Source: a bacterium HR27 (GTDB taxonomy: Bacteria > Chloroflexota > Chloroflexia > Thermomicrobiales > Thermomicrobiaceae). From it: a DNA stretch of 7,496 bases. Positions within the stretch are counted from its first letter, which is position 1, and each line of letters opens with the position of its first letter. The DNA is taken from positions 1 through 7,496 of the forward strand of contig BEID01000054.1 in NCBI GenBank assembly GCA_002898975.1, written 5' to 3'. A model generated the notes under the pieces. The model did not search any database. It saw only the letters and a list, made by a program, of their open reading frames with translations, and was not told the origin of the DNA. Below, piece by piece: positions 1-4,655 of the stretch. Both the position numbers and the translations under genes were made by a program.

Positions 1-889
1 TGAAGCCGTCCTTGGTGCGCACGCCGAGTTCCTCGAGACCGATATCCTCGATGTTGCCCTTGCGACCGAGCGCGACGAAGAGCGCATCGGCCTCGATGAC
101 CTCCTCTTGGGCGCCGCTCTTGCGCACGCGCATCCGGACGCCACCCTCGGTGATGTCGAAGTCGTCGGCGGTCGGCCGGTAGTCCGGAATGATGCGGGTC
201 CCTTTGCGCTGGAACGAGCGGACCAGCTGTTGCTGGACTTCCTCGTCCTCGTTGGGAACGATGCGGCCGACCAGCGTGACCTCGGCACCGAAGGCGCGAT
301 AGACGGTCGCGTGCTCGACACCGGTCGCACCACCACCGCGGATGATGACCCGCTTGGGGTACCAGTCGAGCTGGGCCGTGGTGTGATCGCTGTTGAGGAC
401 ACGCACGCCGTCGAAGGGGATACCGGGAATGGCGCGCGGCCGCGAGCCCGTATCGATCACGATCGCTCGTCCGCGCAGCTCCTGCTGCTGACCGTCAGCA
501 CCGTTGACGACGACGGTGCGGTTGGCCGTCAACCGTCCGACGCCCTGGATGAGCGTGATACCGTGCTTGCGGAAGAGGAAGTGAATGCCCTTGTGCAACT
601 GCTCGACGACCTGCTGGCTGCGCTTGAAGGCAGTCGCGTAATCGCCCTGAACGTCACCGACGATAACGCCGAACTCCTTTGCCCGGCGCGCCTGTTCAAG
701 CAGCTCGGCGCTCTTGAGCAGCGCCTTGCTCGGGATGCACCCGCGGTGCAAGCAGGTGCCACCGACCTTGTCCTTCTCCACGACGGCGACCTTCAGGCCG
801 AGTTGTGCGGCGCGGATCGCCGCGACGTAGCCACCGGTGCCACCACCGAGGAATACGACGTCGAACTCCTGGCGCTGTTCGACGGTCAT
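1..889 (-). CDS. lpdA: Dihydrolipoyl dehydrogenase (E3), N-terminal 296 residues; C-terminus beyond left edge
   Basis: This is an FAD-dependent pyridine nucleotide-disulfide oxidoreductase that reoxidises dihydrolipoyl groups of 2-oxoacid dehydrogenase or glycine cleavage complexes with NAD+. Visible are an N-terminal FAD-binding glycine motif (GGGTGG, residues 15-20), the redox-active disulfide in GGTCLHRGCIPSK (Cys46 and Cys51), a TGSRP element near 147-151, a second Rossmann motif (GGGATG, 185-190) for NAD, and the second FAD-contact element ALGRKGN near 273-279. The ATG at 889 follows GGAGGA at good spacing. Family members are about 460-475 residues, so roughly 170 residues including the dimer interface and active-site His are off the window. 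The CLHRGCIPSKALL form resembles E3 enzymes of branched-chain type complexes, but the partner complex is not visible. The second glycine motif has Ala-Thr where Ile is common, and the usual ATGS is DTGS, so this is a divergent member. Mercuric or glutathione reductase is less likely. Confidence 0.92.
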   Translation of the reverse strand, partial: MTVEQRQEFDVVFLGGGTGGYVAAIRAAQLGLKVAVVEKDKVGGTCLHRGCIPSKALLKSAELLEQARRAKEFGVIVGDVQGDYATAFKRSQQVVEQLHKGIHFLFRKHGITLIQGVGRLTANRTVVVNGADGQQQELRGRAIVIDTGSRPRAIPGIPFDGVRVLNSDHTTAQLDWYPKRVIIRGGGATGVEHATVYRAFGAEVTLVGRIVPNEDEEVQQQLVRSFQRKGTRIIPDYRPTADDFDITEGGVRMRVRKSGAQEEVIEADALFVALGRKGNIEDIGLEELGVRTKDGF

Positions 890-925
890 TCCGTCCTCCT
901 TCGGCTCGCGACGGATAAAGACCCT

Positions 926-942
926 CCTCCGGAAACCGGAGG
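926..942 (-). other. Leader hairpin of the lipoamide dehydrogenase gene
   Basis: A perfect inverted repeat, CCTCCGG-TTT-CCGGAGG as read on the minus strand, lies between the predicted promoter and the ATG at 889. It would form a 7-bp stem with a 3-nt loop in the leader RNA. Its 5' arm begins with CCTCC, which is also complementary to the GGAGG of the gene's ribosome binding site about 25 nt downstream. It has only a short U-containing stretch after it, so it is not a classic terminator. Confidence 0.5.
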
Positions 943-954
943 CTGCCTGTGGGC

Positions 955-963
955 AGTATAGCA
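955..963 (-). promoter_or_regulatory. Extended -10 promoter element for lpdA
   Basis: TGCTATACT on the minus strand fits an extended -10 (TG-n-TATAAT with one mismatch). It would start RNA near 948 and give a leader of about 60 nt. No good -35 box is present at 16-18 bp, which is tolerated for extended -10 promoters. The identical 9-mer occurs in front of the divergent SWIM gene. Confidence 0.5.
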
Positions 964-1106
964 GGCTCCCGAGCGTGCTCCGGCTGCTCTTCTCGGCCGT
1001 TCCGGTGCGATGAGCCGTGCCGGACGCAGGTGCACGCGCTCGCGTCGGTCACCGCGCGTGCGCGCGCCGGAGGCTCGAACGGGATGCCTGCGAACCAGAA
1101 CATCTG

Positions 1107-1115
1107 TGCTATACT
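1107..1115 (+). promoter_or_regulatory. Extended -10 promoter element for the SWIM gene
   Basis: TGCTATACT on the plus strand, 42 bp before the ATG at 1157, matches an extended -10 element with RNA start expected near 1122. No clear -35 hexamer is seen. It is the same 9-mer as the element at 955-963 on the other strand. Confidence 0.5.
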
Positions 1116-1156
1116 GGGCGGCAGAGCGCTGCAAACAGCACATGTGGTGAGACGCG

Positions 1157-1459
1157 ATGCAGGAAATCCCCGGAAAGCCACTAGCGAGCTGGCGCGAGAT
1201 CGACCAGGCGATCTGGCGGCGGATGGCCGAGCGAGCCCGCAAGGAAGGTGTCCGTGCCTTCCGCCTCAATGGTGACCCGCGGCACTGGGCTGTGACGAGT
1301 GCCAGCCAGTCCGGTGTCGCCTACGAGGTGACGATCCTCGACGACGAGTTGCTGTGTTCGTGTCCCGGAAGCGCCTACTACCGGTACTGCAAGCACCGCG
1401 CTCTCGTCCTCGCCGAGCTCGGTCTGCTCGATCCGGAGTTCGGAGTCGAGGCTGCTTGA
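1157..1459 (+). CDS. Small SWIM-type zinc-finger protein
   Basis: A 100-residue protein whose C-terminal half holds a SWIM signature CxC(x8)CxH: Cys67, Cys69, Cys78 and His80, in the segment CSCPGSAYYRYCKH, followed by a short helix. SWIM domains bind zinc and are thought to mediate protein or nucleic acid contacts; they occur as small stand-alone bacterial proteins and in SWI2/SNF2 ATPases and transposases. The N-terminal 60 residues are a charged helix (about 10-32) and two probable strands. The ATG at 1157 has a weak binding site (GGTGAGA) at suitable spacing. It is divergent from lpdA and convergent with the DoxX-like gene, so it is probably monocistronic. No partner enzyme is encoded beside it, so its cellular role cannot be inferred. 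Confidence 0.85.
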   Translation: MQEIPGKPLASWREIDQAIWRRMAERARKEGVRAFRLNGDPRHWAVTSASQSGVAYEVTILDDELLCSCPGSAYYRYCKHRALVLAELGLLDPEFGVEAA

Positions 1460-1465
1460 ACGCGG

Positions 1466-1479
1466 GCCAGCTAGCTGGC
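1466..1479. terminator. Palindrome between convergent genes, possible weak bidirectional terminator
   Basis: GCCAGCTAGCTGGC is a perfect 14-bp palindrome. It begins seven bases after the SWIM stop codon and includes the TAG stop of the DoxX-like gene. It could fold as a 5-bp stem with a CTAG loop in either transcript. Neither strand has a real T-run after it, so intrinsic termination would be weak; a protein-binding site is the alternative. Confidence 0.3.
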
Positions 1480-2565
1480 TGAGACTTCTTCTCCGCCGAG
1501 GCGGCGCTGGGCTGCAGCGAGTTCGCCGGTCAGGGCAGGTTGCAGCCAGCGGAACGCCGTCTGTGGCGCGACTCCCGAGCCGTACAAGAGCAAGAGGTAC
1601 ATGATGCCGAAGATCGGCAGGTGGCCGAGCAGCTCCACCGGTGGCAACAGTGGCACCGTGAGATTGAACGGGATCCACATCGCGAGGATCACGACACGAG
1701 TCAGGACGCCGGTGATGAGCAGGATCCCGATGGTCGCCTCGACGATACCAGCGAGGTCACCGAACAACCGGTCGGTGACCCAGTCCCAGCCGAAGAGACT
1801 TCGCAAGACGTTGAAGTGCGAGTATTCCCGGAGGAACGCGCTGCTCAGTTCGGGGTTGAGGAGCTTTTCGGAGAAGGCGACGGTGACGAGCGCGAGACCA
1901 GTGAGTACCCGGAGCGCGGTAACCGCTTGGCGCTCGTACCGGGTGAGCCCGATGAGAACCTGCGCCACGCGAAGCGGCGGAACTGTCTGGCCCAGCACGA
2001 GCAGGACGAGCGCGATGCCGAGATAGTGCAGCTGCTCGAGCACGGCGATGGCTGGGAAGAGGGTGAAGGCCGCCAGGTAGACGAGCACCAGCAGGGCAGC
2101 ACCAGCACGGTCGAAGAGCGCTGTGATGAAAGTGAACGCGACGATAACGGTGGCGACCAGGAGCGTCCACCCGATGGCCGAGTTCGGGAGCTGGAGCGGT
2201 GGGACGAACAGCTCCCGCTGGTAGGCGAACCAGACCAGGCTGATTCCCGCGTGCAGGGCGAGGACGCGCGTCGCACACGGTTCCATGCTGGCGAGGAGAG
2301 GGGGATTCGGCCAGTGCGGGGTGCCGAGTGCCCGCTGAAGAAGCCGCAGGATGACCCAGAAGACGGCGCTGAGACCGACGACTGCCAGGGTCGGCCAACG
2401 CCAGAAGAGTTCCCACTGCGGCGAGCGGAGCTGGAGCTCTGGCGGCACGAACCAGCGGACATGCGCGGATGCGCTCGCTGGACTCGCGGCGAGAACGAGA
2501 ACGGCGAGCACGAGTCCCAGCCAGTCCCAACGTGTCCGAGCGACCGCGAAGCGCTTGCGACGCAT
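1471..2565 (-). CDS. DoxX-like multi-pass membrane protein with exported N-terminal histidine motif
   Basis: A 364-residue, very hydrophobic protein with roughly eight membrane segments. It starts with a basic n-region and hydrophobic core (residues 1-34) ending in an Ala-Ser-Ala signal-peptidase-like site directly before HVRWFVPPE (His35). Further helices lie near 58-75, 100-120, 133-155, 160-178, 180-200, 215-230, 275-295 and 310-330. The C-terminal half, with GLALVTVAFSEKLLNP near 217-232 and a following loop and two helices, resembles the DoxX superfamily, to which MauE also belongs. The AHV(K/R)WF start is, from memory, typical of a family of DoxX-like proteins of unknown role. The ATG at 2565 is preceded by GGTGAGA. 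It lies 101 bp behind the sigma factor gene, in a stretch with dyads, so it may be separately controlled. Electron transfer or metal handling is possible but unproven. Confidence 0.75.
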   Translation of the reverse strand: MRRKRFAVARTRWDWLGLVLAVLVLAASPASASAHVRWFVPPELQLRSPQWELFWRWPTLAVVGLSAVFWVILRLLQRALGTPHWPNPPLLASMEPCATRVLALHAGISLVWFAYQRELFVPPLQLPNSAIGWTLLVATVIVAFTFITALFDRAGAALLVLVYLAAFTLFPAIAVLEQLHYLGIALVLLVLGQTVPPLRVAQVLIGLTRYERQAVTALRVLTGLALVTVAFSEKLLNPELSSAFLREYSHFNVLRSLFGWDWVTDRLFGDLAGIVEATIGILLITGVLTRVVILAMWIPFNLTVPLLPPVELLGHLPIFGIMYLLLLYGSGVAPQTAFRWLQPALTGELAAAQRRLGGEEVSAS

Positions 2566-2593
2566 CGTTTCTCACCGTCCAGTTCGTGCCGGC

Positions 2594-2602
2594 AGTCTAC
2601 CA
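2594..2602 (-). promoter_or_regulatory. Possible extended -10 for the DoxX-like gene
   Basis: TGGTAGACT on the minus strand resembles an extended -10 and lies 29 bp before the ATG at 2565. The -35 position would fall inside the dyad cluster at 2613-2645. The match to consensus is only moderate. Confidence 0.25.
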
Positions 2603-2612
2603 GAGGTCTTCC

Positions 2613-2645
2613 CGGTGATACACCGAGGCCTCGGTGTTCTACACC
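2613..2645. promoter_or_regulatory. Cluster of overlapping inverted repeats, candidate operator
   Basis: Three nested dyads occupy 33 bp. CGGTG-ATA-CACCG (2613-2625) and GGTGT-TCT-ACACC (2633-2645) are each 5-3-5 inverted repeats with centres exactly 20 bp apart, about two helical turns. Between and across them ACACCGAGGCCTCGGTGT (2620-2637) is a perfect 18-bp palindrome. The GGTG/CACC half-sites alternate four times. No T-run follows, so a terminator is less likely than a regulator-binding site controlling the DoxX-like gene. Confidence 0.5.
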
Positions 2646-2666
2646 CGCCCCGCTCGGGCAGTTCGT

Positions 2667-3407
2667 TCAGTGCGGAGCATCCGTGCTGGAGTGACCCGGG
2701 CGCTCCAGGCGGGCGAGCACCTGTTTGAGTCGCTCGAGCGCACGGTGCGCGCGGCGCTGAGCGGCGGTGGGGGAGATACCGAGGAGGTCGGCGATCTCGT
2801 CGAACCCGAGTTCGGCTTCCCAGCGCAGATAGAGGATCTCCCGGTCGCGGTCGCGCAGCGTCGCCAATGCCTGCGTGACGAGCAGACGGTCGGCCGACCA
2901 GGTTTCCGCCGCTCGCGGGCAGGCCTCCTGGAGCACGCGGGCGAACGCGCGGTGCTCGATCTGCTGGCTGCGCAACCAGTCGAACCAGCAACGCTGGGCG
3001 ATCCGGATGAGCCAGCTCGCGAATGCGGCACGGTTCCGGAGCCGGTCACGGGCTGCCCAGGCGCGAGCGAAGGTTTCCTGAATCAAGTCCTCATGGAGGG
3101 CAGCCGGCACACCGAGACGGAGCAAGTAGGCTCGCAGGTGCTCCACATGCTGGCCGTAGAGATCAGCAAAGAGGGTGTCGTCGGGAGCGCTTCGGGACGG
3201 GGATTGCTCTGGCTGAGCGGGCTCGGTGGGATCAGGAGGGTCCTGCGGTGGCCGTCTCCGGCGGCTGGCGTGGAGCAGCGGTGGCGGCATACGGTGGAGG
3301 AAGAGGTGCGGTGGTGCCGGCCGGTCGTCAAAGAACAAGAAACCGAGCGACGGGAGGACAAGGAGCAGGACGAGACTGAGCCGGGCTGGAGTGAGGCTGG
3401 ATCGCAT
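2667..3407 (-). CDS. ECF-type sigma-70 family factor with N-terminal hydrophobic segment
   Basis: A 246-residue protein. Residues 79-150 form sigma region 2, with DLIQETFARAW (107-117) and the region 2.3/2.4 helix SWLIRIAQRCWFDWLRSQ (131-148). Residues 175-235 form region 4, with FDEIADLLGISPTAAQRRAHRAL (202-224) as the helix-turn-helix for the -35 element. There is no region 3, as in ECF factors. Ahead of these is an unusual 78-residue extension: a hydrophobic run (10-26), then a Pro-rich linker containing RRRR (49-52). The ATG at 3407 has a good binding site (GAAGGA) and lies 22 bp after the previous stop. A GTG at 3470 is in frame but overlaps the upstream gene, and the internal ATG at 3290 has no binding site. 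The position at the end of the mau-like unit suggests it controls that unit. No recognisable anti-sigma (zinc-binding) gene is next to it. Confidence 0.88.
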   Translation of the reverse strand: MRSSLTPARLSLVLLLVLPSLGFLFFDDRPAPPHLFLHRMPPPLLHASRRRRPPQDPPDPTEPAQPEQSPSRSAPDDTLFADLYGQHVEHLRAYLLRLGVPAALHEDLIQETFARAWAARDRLRNRAAFASWLIRIAQRCWFDWLRSQQIEHRAFARVLQEACPRAAETWSADRLLVTQALATLRDRDREILYLRWEAELGFDEIADLLGISPTAAQRRAHRALERLKQVLARLERPGHSSTDAPH

Positions 3408-3429
3408 CGCTCGGTTTCCTTCTCTCCGG

Positions 3430-4023
3430 TCAGGGGGCCGTACGCGCAGTGTACAGCAGGAGACCTGCACAGACGAAGACCAGAGCCACCGGTCCCGTTC
3501 GTGCCAGCCGCTGCAGGTTCAGCACACCGAGCGCACCCGCCGGGCAAGGAGGCCGCCACAGCGCATACGCCGCTCCGGCAGTGACGAGACCGCGGGCGAG
3601 GCCGAACGCGAGGAAGAGGGCTGCACCCTGTCCGAGGTCGCGTGACAGGAGGGCAGCCAGACCCAGGCTGGCGAGCTGGAGCGTCGGCCAGCGGGTGGTG
3701 AAAGCGGTGCCGAGCTCGAATCCCCAGGCTGCGCTCGCGAAGAGGGGACCGCGCTGGAACCGTGCGGGCGGGACCTGGCGCCAGACCGGGCTCCGGCACC
3801 CGGTCACCATCTCGGCCATCGCGAGGGCGGTGACCACTGCGGCGAGAAGGACAGTCAGTTGCTGCGTGGCGAGCACAGCTGGCAGCAGCAGCGTGCCGAG
3901 CAGTGCGAGCGTGCCGCCGGTCAGCGCACTGCCGGCGCTGCTAGCCAGCACGTGGAGGAAGGCGGTAGCCACGGCGTGCCGGCGTGGTCGCTCTGCCATG
4001 GTCGGGCCGAGCACGTCGACCAT
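3430..4023 (-). CDS. Unrecognised integral membrane protein in the mau-like unit
   Basis: A 197-residue protein that I cannot assign to a family. It has a short basic cytoplasmic-looking start (ERPRRH, 11-16) and about five hydrophobic segments, near 18-32, 36-54, 56-74, 115-155 (probably two) and 178-193. A loop at 75-112 contains Cys76, the basic stretch RSPVWRQVPPARF and WGFELGTAFTTRWP. Cys160 sits in a second loop (RPPCPAG) and Cys185 in the last helix. The start at 4023 has GAGGG at proper spacing; the later ATG at 3999 has none. It follows the short ORF by 9 bp and precedes the sigma gene by 22 bp. Its place beside the MauE/MauD-like genes suggests a membrane helper in maturation or electron transfer, perhaps replacing MauF or another accessory protein. 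A role as membrane partner of the sigma factor is another option. Neither is shown by sequence motifs. Confidence 0.75.
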   Translation of the reverse strand: MVDVLGPTMAERPRRHAVATAFLHVLASSAGSALTGGTLALLGTLLLPAVLATQQLTVLLAAVVTALAMAEMVTGCRSPVWRQVPPARFQRGPLFASAAWGFELGTAFTTRWPTLQLASLGLAALLSRDLGQGAALFLAFGLARGLVTAGAAYALWRPPCPAGALGVLNLQRLARTGPVALVFVCAGLLLYTARTAP

Positions 4024-4032
4024 CGAGTACCC

Positions 4033-4095
4033 TCAAGGCGACCAGAGTGCGGAACACCCGCTGGCCAAGGCGAGCGGGAGCAGCAGGAGCATCAT
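4033..4095 (-). CDS. Possible 20-residue micro-lipoprotein
   Basis: A tiny ORF fills the gap between two genes of the unit. Its ATG overlaps the TGA of the thioredoxin-like gene (ATGA), GGAGGG lies 8 bp before it, and its stop is 9 bp before the next ATG. The product, MMLLLLPLALASGCSALWSP, has a hydrophobic run ending in a lipobox-like ASGC (Cys14), so lipidation and cleavage would leave a 7-residue lipopeptide, CSALWSP. The first lipobox residue (Ala) is less usual than Leu or Val, and there is no basic n-region, which weakens the case. It is in the same frame as the next gene, with one TGA between them. It may be a real peptide, a leader for translational coupling, or chance. Confidence 0.42.
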   Translation of the reverse strand: MMLLLLPLALASGCSALWSP

Positions 4096-4655
4096 CGCTT
4101 TCCCTCCGTATTGACCGTGGGCTGCAGGAGCATGCTGACGATCTCCGGGACTTCCTCGACGCTCCGGAGGACCCCGCGTCCCCGCAGGTGACCACGCTCG
4201 TCGACGAACGCGAGGCTCGGGAAGCTCGAGAGCCTGAGCGCAGCCAGCGCTGCGTCACCGGCGAGACGAGGAAGGTGCGTCGCCTCCGCCGGTACATCGC
4301 GCTCCGGTACGGCGAGGACCAGCAGGATACGACGCTCGGCGAGAGACGCCGCCAGAGCTTCGAGTTGTCCCCAAAAAGCTGCGCACGGTGGGCAGCGCTG
4401 GCTGAGAGCGAGAACGACCGCTGGTGCCGCCGGGGGCACGCCGAGGATCAGCTGATCGGACGCGGGGCCAGCGAGCGCGAGCGGGGGGACGGGTTGGCCG
4501 AGGCTTTCGCGCACATGTTCTTGCGCCGCGATACCACTGACCTGCTGCTGGAGAAGCTGGAGACGCCGGGCGAGCTGGGACAGGATGGTGGCCAGCGCGA
4601 GCACGGCGAGCCACGCGAGCAAGGAGCTGACGACGAGGATCCACTCAGGCAGCAT
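4092..4655 (-). CDS. MauD/TlpA-like membrane-anchored thioredoxin-fold protein
   Basis: A 187-residue protein with one N-terminal membrane helix (5-26), a short coiled stretch (27-45), the domain entry GQPVPPLAL (53-61) usual in TlpA/ResA/MauD proteins, the active-site disulfide Cys88-Pro-Pro-Cys91, and the cis-proline region SSFPSLAFVDERG (Pro146). The fold would lie outside the cytoplasmic membrane. In mau clusters MauD works with MauE to form or isomerise the six disulfides of the light chain; a matching role for the Cys-rich protein at 6475-6909 is the natural inference. The gene overlaps the end of the propeller-MauE gene by 11 bp, with GGAGGAG 12 bp before the ATG, so translation is probably coupled. 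CPPC differs from the CPxC of typical MauD but is within TlpA-type variation. General cytochrome c maturation (ResA-like) is the alternative. Confidence 0.85.
   Translation of the reverse strand: MLPEWILVVSSLLAWLAVLALATILSQLARRLQLLQQQVSGIAAQEHVRESLGQPVPPLALAGPASDQLILGVPPAAPAVVLALSQRCPPCAAFWGQLEALAASLAERRILLVLAVPERDVPAEATHLPRLAGDAALAALRLSSFPSLAFVDERGHLRGRGVLRSVEEVPEIVSMLLQPTVNTEGKR

Noticed and set aside
107..961. Long plus-strand open frame (284 codons)
   Set aside because: It is antisense to the clearly recognisable dihydrolipoyl dehydrogenase; high GC leaves such frames open. No matching domain and no binding site.
1540..2694. Plus-strand open frame of 384 codons
   Set aside because: It is the mirror of the DoxX-like gene and gives a highly charged Glu/Arg/Asp/Gln-rich product, the usual antisense of a hydrophobic membrane protein.
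3408..3470. Upstream GTG start for the sigma factor (267 residues)
   Set aside because: It would overlap the preceding gene by 41 bp; the ATG at 3407 has a good GAAGGA site and fits the unit's spacing.
2634..3584. Plus-strand open frame of 316 codons
   Set aside because: It is antisense to the sigma factor, which has clear region 2 and region 4 motifs.
4033..4035. Selenocysteine or readthrough at the TGA after the micro-ORF
   Set aside because: The next gene has its own start with a GAGGG site 9 bp later, and no SECIS-like element was evident; kept only as a low-interest observation.
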